This document shows positions 43,190 to 53,058 of a stretch of DNA of 64,000 bases, piece after piece. The first letter of the stretch is position 1. The number at the start of each line of letters is the position of its first letter. Origin of the DNA: Actinosynnema pretiosum (lineage in GTDB: Bacteria; Actinomycetota; Actinomycetes; Mycobacteriales; Pseudonocardiaceae); NCBI RefSeq assembly GCF_024171695.1, contig NZ_JAMTCF010000025.1:1-64000 (forward strand), read 5' to 3'. A program made the translations under genes and the position numbers. Below the pieces are notes generated by a model that did not search any database, was not told the DNA's origin, and saw only the letters and a program-made list of their open reading frames with translations.

Positions 43190-44245
43190 ATGCCGGAAGA
43201 GGACGGTCGCCGCTCGGGTGGCGCGCGGGCCGGCGCGGGCACGAGTCGGGCGCGGCGGGACGAGCGGGCGGGGGTCGTGCCACCGCAGGACGTGGACGTC
43301 CCCCGCCAGCACCGGGAGGAGCCGGAGGCTGCGCAGTCGGCGCAGGCGGCGGCCGACGCGACCGGGACCGGGACGATCGGGGCCGACCCGACCGGCACGG
43401 GCCCGGCGCAGGTGGGGACCGGGTTCGCCGGGGCAGGCCCGGCGCAGGCCGGAGCCGCGCCTGCCGGGGCCGGGTGGATCGCAGACCCTGCGGTGGACAA
43501 CCCCACCATCACCGGGGCCGCGCGCGCCGACGCTCCGGGACCTGCTCAGGCAGCCGCTCCGGGGGAGACCGCCGCGCGGGCGGGCGCCGGGAGCGCAATC
43601 GGTTCCGGCAGCACCGCCACTCCGGGGAGCGCCACCGGTTCCAGCGCGACCACCGGTTCCAGTGCCGCCTCCGGCGCCGCCCCGGTGCACCCCGACACCC
43701 TGCGCGCGCGGGCCGCGAAGGCGAGGGCCAAGGCCCAGGTCGGCCCCGGCAAGCGCCCCGGCCTGGGCGCCCGAACCCCCGGCCAGGCCGTCGCGCTGGG
43801 GGTGGGCGCGGTGTTCCTGCTGGTCGGCGTGCTGGGCTTCATCCCCGGCATCACCACGAACTACTCGGACCTGGCCTTCGCGGGCACCCACTCGACCGCG
43901 ATGCTGCTCGGCGTCTTCCAGGTGTCGGTGCTGCACAACGCGGTGCACCTGCTGTTCGGCGCGATCGGTGTCGCGGCGGCGGCGAACCGGGGCGCGTCCA
44001 GGGCCTACCTGGTCGTGGGCGGCGGCGTGTACCTGGTGCTGTGGCTGTTCGGCTCGGCCGTGCACGAGGCCAGCGCGGCGAACTTCGTGCCGTTCAACGC
44101 CGCCGACAACCTGCTGCACCTGGCGCTCGGCCTGGCCATGGTGCTGCTCGGGGTGGCGACGACCGCGATCGAGCGGGCCAGGGGCGTCTACCCCGGCCCC
44201 GAGCAGTTCGGCGAGGGCCAGGCGGGCGAGCAGCCGCACCGGTGA
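43190..44245 (+). CDS. DUF4383 membrane protein with long disordered N-terminus
   Basis: 351 residues, ATG 43190 with AGGAGG seven bases upstream. Residues 1-180 are low complexity (Ala, Gly, Thr, Pro, Ser; GTGTIGADPTGTGPAQVGTG style repeats). The C-terminal ~170 residues contain four membrane helices with the DUF4383 pattern (GFIPGITTNYSDLAFAGTHSTAMLLGVFQVSVLHNAVHLLFGAIG, NAADNLLHLALGLAMVLLG). Function unknown; DUF4383 proteins are widespread in actinomycetes, usually without the extension. Confidence 0.82.
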   Translation: MPEEDGRRSGGARAGAGTSRARRDERAGVVPPQDVDVPRQHREEPEAAQSAQAAADATGTGTIGADPTGTGPAQVGTGFAGAGPAQAGAAPAGAGWIADPAVDNPTITGAARADAPGPAQAAAPGETAARAGAGSAIGSGSTATPGSATGSSATTGSSAASGAAPVHPDTLRARAAKARAKAQVGPGKRPGLGARTPGQAVALGVGAVFLLVGVLGFIPGITTNYSDLAFAGTHSTAMLLGVFQVSVLHNAVHLLFGAIGVAAAANRGASRAYLVVGGGVYLVLWLFGSAVHEASAANFVPFNAADNLLHLALGLAMVLLGVATTAIERARGVYPGPEQFGEGQAGEQPHR

Positions 44246-44358
44246 CCTCGGGGGAAACGCGTTCCCGGTCCGGTGATTGGCCGCAGGGGTTGCCGGGTAT
44301 CACGCTGGTGCCGCGTGCGCGCGTTCGATCGCGGTGAGGATCACCCCTGGTGGTTCGC

Positions 44359-44407
44359 CCGGAGCGGCGCGGGGCCGTTGAAGAACACAGCGCCCGCGCC
44401 GCTCCGG
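44359..44407 (-). terminator. 15-bp hairpin after the Ohr/OsmC gene
   Basis: CCGGAGCGGCGCGGG (44359-44373) and CCCGCGCCGCTCCGG (44393-44407) with a 19-base loop, 38 bases past the stop. Confidence 0.65.
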
Positions 44408-44444
44408 TTCCCCACCGGGTGTCCCTCGGCAGGGGGAAGCCCGA

Positions 44445-44858
44445 TCACGCCACGTCGACCGGCCAGCCGCCCACCATCGGGCAGTGCGAGACGGCCAGGT
44501 CGACCAGGTCCTTCCGGGCCGCCTCGTCCGAGACCCCCGGCAGCTCGACCTTGAACCGCACCTCGAAGTCCTGCCGCTCGGCGCCGTCGTGCCGCAGCCC
44601 GACGGCCGCGCTCACCGAGCTGCCGGTGGTGCTGTGCCCGCCGCTCGCGGCCATCCGCACGACGGTCTGGTGCAGGCAGGAGGCGAGGGCCGCGGCGTAG
44701 AGGTCCTCGGGCGCCCACCCGCCGCCCCGGCCGCCAAGGTGCGCGGGCAGGCCGATGGGCAGCTCGCCCGCCTCGGCGCCGTCGACCACCACCCCGGCCT
44801 CGGCTGCGGTGGCGATCGAGGTGTGCAGTTCGGCGGCGGTCATGCCTGCGCTGGTCAT
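44445..44858 (-). CDS. Ohr/OsmC-family peroxidase-like protein
   Basis: 137 residues, ATG 44858 with GGGAG six bases upstream. OsmC fold with the two redox cysteines in YAAALASCLHQTVVRM and VSHCPMVGG, plus the APEDLYAAALASC segment. Such proteins reduce organic hydroperoxides with thiol partners. No MarR-type OhrR gene is adjacent. Divergent from the GT4 gene with 232 bases between. Confidence 0.87.
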   Translation of the reverse strand: MTSAGMTAAELHTSIATAAEAGVVVDGAEAGELPIGLPAHLGGRGGGWAPEDLYAAALASCLHQTVVRMAASGGHSTTGSSVSAAVGLRHDGAERQDFEVRFKVELPGVSDEAARKDLVDLAVSHCPMVGGWPVDVA

Positions 44859-45090
44859 GCGTCGCTCCCTCCGTGTGGTGCGCGCGGGTTACCCCGTCCA
44901 GCGATGATCGCAACCGTGCGTCATGCCACCCGTGTGCGAGTTGCACCAACCGGACGGTCGGTTACGGTGAGGTTGCGGACGGTTCAGCCCAGCAGCCGTT
45001 TTCCCGGTTGGGTGAGCGCTGCCCTCTCCGTAGTGGCACCTCTGCGCCCAGCCGTGCTCGCCAGCCGACCGGCAACCGAGAGGTGCACCC

Positions 45091-46239
45091 GTGAAGATCG
45101 CCCTGGTCTCCGAATCAGCCAACCCACTGCACGCCGGGACCGGTGGCGCGCTGCGGGTGCACGTGGCGGAACTGGCCGCCGCCCTCGCCTCGGCGGGCCA
45201 CGAGGTCGTGGTGCACACCTCGGGCGAGGCCGGTCGGGAGGCGACCCGCGCGCGCGGCTACGAGGTGGTGGAGCTGTCGGCGGTGTCCCGCAGGGCGGCC
45301 GACCCGTCCGCGCACCTCGGCGACTTCGCCCGCGCGCTGGCCCGCCGCTGGCAGGACGACGCCCCCGACGTCGTGCACGCCCACCACTGGACCTCCGGCC
45401 TCGCCGCGCTCCTGGGCGCCCGCCGGACCGGGACGCCCGTGGTGCAGAGCTTCCACACCCTGGCCGATCCCGGAACCGATCAGCAGCGGGCGAACACCGA
45501 GCGCCTGGTGGGCCGGGAGGCCTCGGCGGTGATCGCGTCGAGCTCGGCGGAGCTGACCGCGCTGGTCCGGCTGGGCGTGCCGAGGCAGCGGATCTCCGTG
45601 GTGCCGTTCGGGGTGGACCGCGCCCGGTTCGCCCCGGAGGGCCCGGTCGCGCCGCGCAGGGCGCCGCAGCGGCTGGTTTCGGTGAACGACCTGGCCCCCG
45701 AGCGCGGGGTCGACGACCTGATGTGGGCGCTGCGGGCGCTGCCCGAGGCGGAGCTGGTGGTGCTGGGCGGTGACGCGCTCGGCGTGGACCGGGCGCGGGC
45801 GCGGGCCGCCGAGCTGGGCGTGGCCGGACGCTTGCGGCTGCCCGGCCGGGTGCGGCGCGAGGAGGTGCCCGCGCTGCTGCGCTCCGCCGACGCGGTGGTG
45901 CAGGTGCCGTGGGCGGAGGACTTCGGGCTGGTGGCGCTGGAGGCCATGGCCTGCGGCGTCCCGGTCGTGGCGACGGCGGTGGGCGGCCTGGCGGACACCG
46001 TGGTGGACGGGGTGACCGGCGTGCTGGTGCCGCCGCGCGACCGGAAGGCGCTGACCGGGGTGCTGCGGTCGCTGCTGGTGGACGACGCGCGCCGGGACGC
46101 CTACGGCATCGCGGGCGCGGACCGGGTGCGGGTGCGCTACGCGTGGGAGCGGGTGGCGCACGAGGTCGCCCAGGTGTGCGCGCAGGCGGCGGGCGTCGAG
46201 CTGGGAGTGGGGCCGGAGATCGTCGCCGAGGCGACCTGA
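45091..46239 (+). CDS. GT4-family glycosyltransferase
   Basis: 382 residues, GTG 45091 behind GAGAGG. GT-B fold: N-terminal GTGGALRVHVAELAAALASAGHEV and DVVHAHHWTSGLAALL, C-terminal donor site with FGVDRARF, RLRLPGRVRREEVPALLRSADAVVQVPWAEDFGLVALEAMACGVPVVATAVGGLADTV (the E-x7-E motif). Retaining glycosyltransferase acting at the cytoplasmic side. Acceptor unknown; similar proteins make glycolipids or glycosylate small molecules. Monocistronic. Confidence 0.88.
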   Translation: MKIALVSESANPLHAGTGGALRVHVAELAAALASAGHEVVVHTSGEAGREATRARGYEVVELSAVSRRAADPSAHLGDFARALARRWQDDAPDVVHAHHWTSGLAALLGARRTGTPVVQSFHTLADPGTDQQRANTERLVGREASAVIASSSAELTALVRLGVPRQRISVVPFGVDRARFAPEGPVAPRRAPQRLVSVNDLAPERGVDDLMWALRALPEAELVVLGGDALGVDRARARAAELGVAGRLRLPGRVRREEVPALLRSADAVVQVPWAEDFGLVALEAMACGVPVVATAVGGLADTVVDGVTGVLVPPRDRKALTGVLRSLLVDDARRDAYGIAGADRVRVRYAWERVAHEVAQVCAQAAGVELGVGPEIVAEAT

Positions 46240-46250
46240 CGGGCTTCTCG

Positions 46251-46284
46251 CGCCCCCGCCGCCACGGGCGCGGCGGCGGGGGCG
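46251..46284 (+). terminator. 12-bp hairpin after the GT4 gene
   Basis: CGCCCCCGCCGC (46251-46262) and GCGGCGGGGGCG (46273-46284), 12 bases past the stop; isolates the GT4 gene from the DUF4132 cluster. Confidence 0.65.
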
Positions 46285-46330
46285 CCGGGTCCTCCGTGGA
46301 CGGACCGCAGGTGCCCTGACCTGCGGGGAA

Positions 46331-46400
46331 CCGGAACTGTCAGACCCCCGTCGTACCGTTCGCCGCAATTCGGACGGACCGCTTCGGGAGGACCGCAGTG
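46331..46400 (+). repeat. Leader element copy 1, before the first DUF4132 gene
   Basis: Contains TGTCAGACCCCCGTCGTACC, GTTCGCCG, CGGACGGACC and CTTCGGGAGGACCGCAGTG ending in the start codon. The same order of motifs precedes the second and third DUF4132 genes. Probably promoter plus ribosome site duplicated with the genes. Confidence 0.75.
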
Positions 46401-49400
46401 CGCACCACGGGGGTCGGGGACGGGGATTTCCGGATCCCCGCGAGCAAGCGCGCTCACGTGCACGTGAGGCGCGGTGGGCACGTGCGCCCGGACGCGGCGG
46501 TCGATCCGGGCGCGGCTGCGAGCAGGCCCGACGTGCGCGAGGAGCTGTCCAGCGGCGCGCGCTGGGCGCTCGTCAGGTCCGACGCCGTCACCGGCCCGGC
46601 AGGCGATCCCGAGCTGGCCGCCGCGGCGAACGCCCACCTGGACGGCTCCCCCACCCCGCTGGGCGCGGCGGCCGTGCTGCGGCTGCTGCTGCACCAGGCG
46701 CACCCGCGCGTGCCCGCGATCGTGGACGCCTGGGTCGACGCGCACGGCCTGCTGTTCGCCGCGCGGGCGGTGGCCGAGCTGGCCAGGGTGGACGTGGTGC
46801 TGCACCGGCCCGCCGACGGCGCCAAGCCCCGCTGGACCCTGCGCCACCGCTCCTCCGACGTGCGCGACGTCTCCTCCCCCGAGCTGGAGCTGCTGCGGAG
46901 GACGCGCGCCCTGCTCGCGGCGTGCCCGGAGGAGGAGCACGCCGAGGTGGTGGCCGCGCTGGCGAGCTCGCGCGACACCCCGCAGGGCAGGCTGGTGGTC
47001 GGCTACCTGGCGCCCGGTGAGCGGGCGTGGGTGGACGAGGTCGTCGTCGAGACCCTCGGCGGTCCCGCGCACTCCTCGGACAGCGCCCTGGTGCTGACCT
47101 CGGTGAGCACCCCCGACCAGCTCGTCCGCCTGATGCACCTGGGCTGGGTGATGTGGTACCTGCCCTCCCCCGAGGTGCTGTGGACCGCGCTGGACGCGAT
47201 GGGCCACGACGTGCTGCCCGCGCTGGCGCGACTGCTCGACGTCGAGCACCTGTCCGCGCAGGCGCACGGCCACGTGCTGGAGGTGCTGGCGGAGCTGCCC
47301 GGCGACGAGGCGTACGCGCTGCTGCTCCCCCGGCTCAAGCAGCGGCCGGTCCGCCTCGCCGCGCACTCGATGGCCGGGCGCGACCCGGAGCGGGCGCTGC
47401 GGCTGCTGGTCGCCGAGGCGGCGGGCAAGCAGGCGACCTCGGACGCGGCGAAGGTGCTGCGCGCGGTCGCGGTCAAGTTCACCGACCTGGACGTGAGCGC
47501 CCTCCCCGAGGCGACCAGGACCGCGCTGGAGCGGGAGCGGGCCGCGCACCGGGCCGTGCCCGCGTCCACCGAGGGCGTGCCGCCGGTGCTGGCCTCGCCG
47601 CCGTGGGCGCGGGAGCGCAGGAAGGCCGCGAAGCCGAAGGTCGTGAAGGGCCTGGAACCGCTGGCCCGGCCGGGGCTGGTGTGGGAGCCGGGGGAGTTCG
47701 AGGCCTGGCGGTCCGAGCACTACCGGCCGCGCCGCTTCCCGGACTGGGAGGCCACGGTGCGGGCCTACGTGGCCGGTCACCTGCGCTCGTCCTACGACCA
47801 CCCGGCGATGTTCGTGCACGCCGCCGAGCGGCTGGTCCGCCCGCTGCTGGCGGACTGGAAGCCGGACCCGTGGGCGGCCGAGCGGTGGGGCAGGCCGCTG
47901 ATCGCCAGGTTCGGGCTGGACGTGCTGCCGCAGGTCGTGGCGCTGGCCAAGGCCCGGCCGGGCACGCTGGCCGAGCTGGTGCTGCCGTACGCGGCGCCCG
48001 AGGTGGCGGCGCTGGTCGCGGACTGGCTGGTGCGGCTGAAGTCGGCGCGGCCGGTGGCGCGGCGCTGGCTGGAGCGGCACGGGGTGGACGCGGCCCGGTT
48101 CCTGGTCCCGGTCGCGGTCGGGCCCGCCGGGGTCAAGCGGCGGGCGGCGGAGAACGCGCTGCGGCAGATCCCCGAGCACGCGCTGACCGCCGCGCGCGAG
48201 CACGGCGGTCAGGTGGCCGGGATCGTGGCCGAGGCGCTGGCGCTGGACCCGCTGGACGTGCTGCCGGTCAAGATCCCCACCACCCCCTCGTGGCTGGACC
48301 CTGACCTGCTGCCGCAGGTGCTGCTGCGCGGTGGCGCGGCGGCGCTGCCGGAGGAGGCGGCGCGGAACCTGCTGGTGGCGCTGGCGATCTCCGCGCCGGA
48401 CGAGCCGTACGCGGGGCTGGAGCAGGTGCGGCGGGCGTGCGACCCGGCGTCGCTGGCCCGGTTCGCCTGGGCGGTGTTCGACCAGTGGCGGCTCGCGGGC
48501 ACGCCGTCGAAGGACGGGTGGGCGCTGACCGCGCTGGGGCTGGTCGGCGACGACGAGGTGGTGCGCGCGCTGAGCCCGCAGCTCAGGTCGTGGCCCGCCG
48601 AGGGCGGGCACGCCAGGGCGGTGGTCGGGCTGGACGTGCTGGCGCGGATCGGCAGCGGCGTGGCGCTGGTGCACCTGGACGACGTGGCGCGGCGGGTGAA
48701 GCACAAGGGCGTGCGGAACAAGGCGCAGGAGCGGCTGGCCGAGGTCGCGACCTCGCTGGGGCTCACCGCGGACCAGCTGTCCGACCGGCTGGTGCCGGAC
48801 TTCGACCTGTCCCCGGACGGCACGCTGGTGCTGGACTACGGGCCGAGGCGGTTCACGGTCGGGTTCGACGAGCAGCTCAAGCCGCACGTGGTGGGCGGGG
48901 ACGGCAAGCGGCTGAAGTCGCTGCCCAAGCCGGGGGCGCGCGACGACGCGGAGCTGGCCCCGGCGGCGCACCAGCGGTTCGCGGCGCTGAAGAAGGACGT
49001 GCGCACGGCGGCGACCGCGCAGATCGCCCGGTTGGAGAAGGCGATGCTGGCGGGTCGGTCGTGGAGCGCGGAGGAGTTCACGACCCTGTTCGCCGGTCAC
49101 CCGCTGGTGTGGCACCTGGCGCGCAGGCTGGTCTGGATCACCGAGGCGGGACTGGCCTTCCGCCTGGCCGAGGACCGCACCCTCGGCGATGTGGACGAGA
49201 ACCCGGTCGAGCTGGGCGCCGACGAGCGGGTCGCGCTGGCCCACCCGATGCGGTTGGGCGACGACCTGGAGGCGTGGGCGGAGCTGCTGGCCGACTACGA
49301 GGTGCTGCAACCGTTCCCGCAGCTGGGCAGGCCCGTGCACCGGCTCACCGCCGAGGAGGCGCGGGCGTTCCGGCTGAGCAGGTTCGAGGGGCTCGCGGTG

Positions 49401-49694
49401 CCGTACGGGAAGGTGTTCGGGCTGCTGAACAAGGGCTGGGACCAGGACGCGTCGGACGGCGGCGTGGTCGACTGGGTGCAGCGACCGCTGCCGGACGGGC
49501 GCGCGGTCGTGGTCGGCCTGGACCCCGGTGTCCCGCGCGGCTACGACTACTCCGAGCTGGACCAGAAGACCACCGAGGTGTGGATCACCGACCACGAGCC
49601 GGGGTCGTGGCGGGCCCAGTCGCACCGGTTCGGGACGGTCGACCCGGTGGCGATGTCCGAGGTGCTGGGGGATCTGGTCGGTTTGACCCGCTGA
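46398..49694 (+). CDS. DUF4132-domain protein 1 of 3 (MolR-like)
   Basis: 1098 residues, GTG 46398 with GGAGG six bases upstream. The N-terminal ~780 residues are mostly helical, HEAT-like repeats (LDGSPTPLGAAAVLRLL, WVDAHGLLFAARAVAEL, LVLPYAAPEVAALVADWLVRL). The C-terminal part (~793-1098) is DUF4132: LSDRLVPDFDLSPDGTLVLDYGPR, FTTLFAGHPLVWHLARRLVWITEAG, EVLQPFPQLGRPVHRLTAEEA. No catalytic motif, signal or membrane segment. In E. coli the MolR/YehF-type proteins of this family sit near yehL-yehQ. Here three copies lie upstream of an AAA+ and a VWA gene, so it is probably a large scaffold or substrate adaptor of that ATPase. Paralogues follow at 49756 and 53126. Confidence 0.88.
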   Translation: MRTTGVGDGDFRIPASKRAHVHVRRGGHVRPDAAVDPGAAASRPDVREELSSGARWALVRSDAVTGPAGDPELAAAANAHLDGSPTPLGAAAVLRLLLHQAHPRVPAIVDAWVDAHGLLFAARAVAELARVDVVLHRPADGAKPRWTLRHRSSDVRDVSSPELELLRRTRALLAACPEEEHAEVVAALASSRDTPQGRLVVGYLAPGERAWVDEVVVETLGGPAHSSDSALVLTSVSTPDQLVRLMHLGWVMWYLPSPEVLWTALDAMGHDVLPALARLLDVEHLSAQAHGHVLEVLAELPGDEAYALLLPRLKQRPVRLAAHSMAGRDPERALRLLVAEAAGKQATSDAAKVLRAVAVKFTDLDVSALPEATRTALERERAAHRAVPASTEGVPPVLASPPWARERRKAAKPKVVKGLEPLARPGLVWEPGEFEAWRSEHYRPRRFPDWEATVRAYVAGHLRSSYDHPAMFVHAAERLVRPLLADWKPDPWAAERWGRPLIARFGLDVLPQVVALAKARPGTLAELVLPYAAPEVAALVADWLVRLKSARPVARRWLERHGVDAARFLVPVAVGPAGVKRRAAENALRQIPEHALTAAREHGGQVAGIVAEALALDPLDVLPVKIPTTPSWLDPDLLPQVLLRGGAAALPEEAARNLLVALAISAPDEPYAGLEQVRRACDPASLARFAWAVFDQWRLAGTPSKDGWALTALGLVGDDEVVRALSPQLRSWPAEGGHARAVVGLDVLARIGSGVALVHLDDVARRVKHKGVRNKAQERLAEVATSLGLTADQLSDRLVPDFDLSPDGTLVLDYGPRRFTVGFDEQLKPHVVGGDGKRLKSLPKPGARDDAELAPAAHQRFAALKKDVRTAATAQIARLEKAMLAGRSWSAEEFTTLFAGHPLVWHLARRLVWITEAGLAFRLAEDRTLGDVDENPVELGADERVALAHPMRLGDDLEAWAELLADYEVLQPFPQLGRPVHRLTAEEARAFRLSRFEGLAVPYGKVFGLLNKGWDQDASDGGVVDWVQRPLPDGRAVVVGLDPGVPRGYDYSELDQKTTEVWITDHEPGSWRAQSHRFGTVDPVAMSEVLGDLVGLTR

Positions 49695-49758
49695 GCTGTC
49701 GGACCCCTGACGTACGGTTCGCTCCACTCGGGACGGACGACTTCAGGGGGCGGCAGTG
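49695..49758 (+). repeat. Leader element copy 2, before the second DUF4132 gene
   Basis: CTGTCGGACCCCTGACGTAC, GGTTCGCTCC, GGGACGGACGACTTCAGGG and CGGCAGTG. It is the most diverged copy (no GGAA before TGTC) but keeps the order and spacing. Confidence 0.7.
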
Positions 49759-52700
49759 CACGACGGCGGCGGGGACTTCGCGCTCCCCTCTCAGGCTCGG
49801 GTCCACGTGCACCCGAGGCGGGGCGGTCGGACCGCGGTGGACGCCGCTCCGCTGCGGGGCGCGGCTGCCGACCGGGCGGACGTCCGCGCGGAGCTGTCGG
49901 AGGGCTCGCGCGCGGCGCTCACCGGCGTCGGGACCGACGACGGCGCGGCCCGCAGGCCGGTCGGGAGCCTGCCGCACCTGGTCAGGGCAGCCGAGGAGCA
50001 CCTGGACGGCTCGCCGACGCCGCTGGGCGCGGCGGCCGTGCTGCGGCTGCTGGCGAACCAGGAGCACCCTCGCGTGCTGCGGCTCGCGGACGCCTGGGTG
50101 GAGGCGCACGGACTGGTGTTCGCCGCGCGGGCGATCGCCGAGCTGGCGCGGGTGGAGGCGGTGCACTGCTCGCGCCCGGCGGGCGGCCACGGCTGGCACC
50201 TGCGCGAGCTCCGGCCGGACTCGCGCCCGATCCGCTGGCAGGAGCGGGACCTGGCGCTGCGGGTGCGCTCGCTGCTGGCCGCGTGCGGCGACGCCGAGCA
50301 CGCGGAGGTGGTCGCCGCGCTGGCCGGGGCGCGGGACACCCCGCAGGGCAGGCTGCTGGTCGGCTACCTCCTGCCCACCGAGCGGGCGTGGGTCGAGGAG
50401 GTGGTGGCCGAGGTCGTGCGGGAGGGCGGGTCCGCCGCGAACGCCCCGCTGCTGACCTCGATCGGCGCCGCCGACCAGCTCACCCGCCTGCTGGGCCTGG
50501 ACTGGGTGCTCGGGGAGCTGTCGGCCCCGGACGTCCTGTGGACCGCGCTGGACGCGCTGGGCCACGACCTGCTGCCCGCGCTCGACCGGCTGCTCGGGAC
50601 GCCGGAGCTGCCCGCGAAGACCCGCGACCTGGTCGCGGCGGTCCTGGCGGCGCTGCCGGGGGACGAGGCCTTCGCGGTCCTGCTCCCCCGCCTCGGCGAG
50701 CGCGAGGTCCGCCCCGTGGTCCGCGCGCTGGCCGGGAGCGACCCGGAGCGGGCGGTGCGCCTGCTGGCCGCCGAGGCCGAGGACGGGCACGCGCTGTCGG
50801 ACGCGGCGCTGGTGCTGCGCTCCCTCGCGGTCGAGTCGGCCGACCTGGACGCGGCCGGGCCCGCCGGGGCCGTGCTGGCGCGGGAGCGCGCCGCGCACCG
50901 GGCCGCGCCCGCGTCCGCCGACGGCCTGCCGCCCGTGCTGGCCGCGCCGCCGTGGGCGCAGGAGCGCCGGAGGGCCGCCGAGCCGGTCGTCGTGGCGGGG
51001 CTGGAAGCGCCTGCGGAGCCGCGCCTGGTCTGGGAGCCGGGTGAGCGGGAGGCCTGGCTGGCGAAGCAGCCCCGCACGGGCTCGGACCCGGCCGACTGGG
51101 CGGAGCTGGCGCGGGCCTGCGCGTCCGGTCAGCCGACCAACCACGGCTCGGCGCTGTTCGCGCGGGGTCCCGAGGAGCTGGCCCGACCGCTGCTGGCGCA
51201 CTGGCGGCCGGAGCCGTGGGCGGCCGAGGAGTGGGGCAGGCCGGTGGTCGCCCGGTTCGGCCTGGCCGTGCTGCCGCAGGCCCTGGAGCTGGGCCGGGTC
51301 CGGCCGACCTCGCTGGGCAGGCTGCTCGCGCCGTTCGCGACGCCCGAGGTCGCGGCGGTGATGGTCGACTGGCTGGTGCGGTACAGGCACGCGCGGCCGA
51401 TCGCCCGCGGCTGGCTGGAGCGGCACGGGGTGGACGCGGCCCGGTTGCTGGTGCCGGTCGCGGTCGGACCGGCCGGGGTCGAGCGGCGGGCGGCGGAGCA
51501 CGCGCTGCGGCAGATCCCCGAGCACGCCGTGACCGCCGCGCGCGAGCACGGCGAGCGGGTGGCAGCGATCGTGGCCGCGTCACTGGCGCTGGACCCGGTG
51601 GACGTGCTGCCGGTCCGGGTTCCCGCCATCCCGTCGTGGCTGGACGTGGACCTGCTGCCGCAGGTGCTGCGGGTCGGCGGGACGGCGCTGCCGGACGAGG
51701 CGGTGCGGCACCTGCTGGTGGTGCTGGCGCTGTCCACCCCGGAGGACCCGCACGCCGGGCTGGAGCAGGCGCGGGAGGCGTGCGACCCGGCGTCGCTGGC
51801 CCGGTTCGCCTGGGTGGTGTTCGACCGGTGGCGGATGGCCGGGGCGCCGCCCGAGGAGCGCTGGGCGCTGACCGGCCTCGGCCTGGTCGGCGACGACCAG
51901 GTGGTGCGCGCGCTGAGCCCGCTGATCCCGGTGTGGCCGATCGGGTGCGCCAAGGCCGACGTCGGGCTGGCGGTGCTGGCGCGGATCGGCACGGACCTGG
52001 CACTGGCCTTCCTGGACGACGCCTCGCGGCGGCTGAGGCACAAGTGGTTGCGGGAGCGGGCGCAGCGGGAGCTGGACGCGATCGCGACCGCGCGGGGGCT
52101 CGGCGCCGAGGAGCTGTCCGACCGGCTGGTGCCGGACTTCGGGCTCTCCCCGGACGGCGCGCTGGTGCTGGACTTCGGGCCGAGGCGGTTCGTGGTCGGG
52201 TTCGACGAGCAGCTCAGGCCGCACGTGACCGGGCCGGACGGCAAGCGGCTCAAGTCGCTGCCCAAGCCGGGGGCGCGCGACGACGCGGCGCTGGCCGCGC
52301 GGGCGCACGAGCGGTTCGCGGCGCTGAGGAAGGCCCTGCGCGCCTGCGCCGCCGAGCAGATCACCCGGCTGGAGCGGGCGATGGTGGAGGGCCGGACGTG
52401 GGGCGCGGAGGAGTTCGCCCGCCTGTTCACCGGCCACCCGCTGCTGTGGCTCCTGGCGCACCGGCTGGTGTGGGTCACCGAGGCGGGCGTGGCGTTCCGG
52501 CTGGCCGAGGACCGCACGCTGGGCGACCTGCGCGAGCACCGGGTCGAGCTGGGCCCGGACGAGCGGGTGGCGATCGCCCACCCGCTGCGGCTGGGCGACG
52601 ACCTGGAGGCGTGGGCGGAGCTGCTGGCCGACTACGAGGTGCTGCAACCGTTCCCGCAGCTGGGCAGACCCGTGCACCGGCTCACCGCCGAGGAGGCCGG

Positions 52701-53007
52701 TTCGGACGAGCTGGCCCGGTTCCGGGACTTCCCGGTGCTGAACGGGAAGGTGGTCGCGCTGCTCGACCGGGGGCCCTGGAGGCAGGCGGGCGGGCTGGGC
52801 GGTCCGATCGGGCGGGTGCGGCGGGCGCTGCCGGACGGGCGCGAGGTGGTGGTCGGGCTGGACCCGGCCCTGCCGCGCGGGCGCGTCCCGGTGGGGACCG
52901 GGCAGCGGATCACCGGGGTGCGGATCGGCGAGCGGGGCCCGTTCGGGACGGCCGACGCGGTGGTGGTGTCCGAGGTGGTGGCGGACCTGCTGGGACTGGC
53001 CCCCTGA
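49756..53007 (+). CDS. DUF4132-domain protein 2 of 3
   Basis: 1083 residues, GTG 49756 with AGGGGG upstream. Collinear with copy 1 throughout: LDGSPTPLGAAAVLRLLANQEHPRV, GLVFAARAIAELARVEAV, WLERHGVDAARLLVPVAVGPAGVERRAAEHALRQIPEHAVTAAREHGERV, and a DUF4132 C-terminus (GALVLDFGPRRFVVGFDEQLRP, EFARLFTGHPLLWLLAHRLVWVTEAG). It is the most diverged of the three, and its C-terminal 60 residues differ from copy 1. 61 bases separate it from copy 1 and no terminator is visible, so read-through is likely in addition to its own leader. Confidence 0.88.
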   Translation: MHDGGGDFALPSQARVHVHPRRGGRTAVDAAPLRGAAADRADVRAELSEGSRAALTGVGTDDGAARRPVGSLPHLVRAAEEHLDGSPTPLGAAAVLRLLANQEHPRVLRLADAWVEAHGLVFAARAIAELARVEAVHCSRPAGGHGWHLRELRPDSRPIRWQERDLALRVRSLLAACGDAEHAEVVAALAGARDTPQGRLLVGYLLPTERAWVEEVVAEVVREGGSAANAPLLTSIGAADQLTRLLGLDWVLGELSAPDVLWTALDALGHDLLPALDRLLGTPELPAKTRDLVAAVLAALPGDEAFAVLLPRLGEREVRPVVRALAGSDPERAVRLLAAEAEDGHALSDAALVLRSLAVESADLDAAGPAGAVLARERAAHRAAPASADGLPPVLAAPPWAQERRRAAEPVVVAGLEAPAEPRLVWEPGEREAWLAKQPRTGSDPADWAELARACASGQPTNHGSALFARGPEELARPLLAHWRPEPWAAEEWGRPVVARFGLAVLPQALELGRVRPTSLGRLLAPFATPEVAAVMVDWLVRYRHARPIARGWLERHGVDAARLLVPVAVGPAGVERRAAEHALRQIPEHAVTAAREHGERVAAIVAASLALDPVDVLPVRVPAIPSWLDVDLLPQVLRVGGTALPDEAVRHLLVVLALSTPEDPHAGLEQAREACDPASLARFAWVVFDRWRMAGAPPEERWALTGLGLVGDDQVVRALSPLIPVWPIGCAKADVGLAVLARIGTDLALAFLDDASRRLRHKWLRERAQRELDAIATARGLGAEELSDRLVPDFGLSPDGALVLDFGPRRFVVGFDEQLRPHVTGPDGKRLKSLPKPGARDDAALAARAHERFAALRKALRACAAEQITRLERAMVEGRTWGAEEFARLFTGHPLLWLLAHRLVWVTEAGVAFRLAEDRTLGDLREHRVELGPDERVAIAHPLRLGDDLEAWAELLADYEVLQPFPQLGRPVHRLTAEEAGSDELARFRDFPVLNGKVVALLDRGPWRQAGGLGGPIGRVRRALPDGREVVVGLDPALPRGRVPVGTGQRITGVRIGERGPFGTADAVVVSEVVADLLGLAP

Positions 53008-53058
53008 GCGACCGGACCGCTCGTCCGATGTGGACCGCCGTCGCGACCGGTCCGGGAA

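Noticed and set aside
46331-46365. ECF sigma-type promoter (GGAAC/GGAAT with GTT) in the DUF4132 leaders
   Set aside because: The spacer is 19-20 bases and copy 2 lacks GGAA, so the match is not consistent across the three copies.
46137-49727. A 1,196-codon minus-strand open frame opposite DUF4132 copy 1
   Set aside because: Shadow frame, rich in Arg/Gln/Pro/His, mirrored by equal shadows opposite copies 2 and 3.
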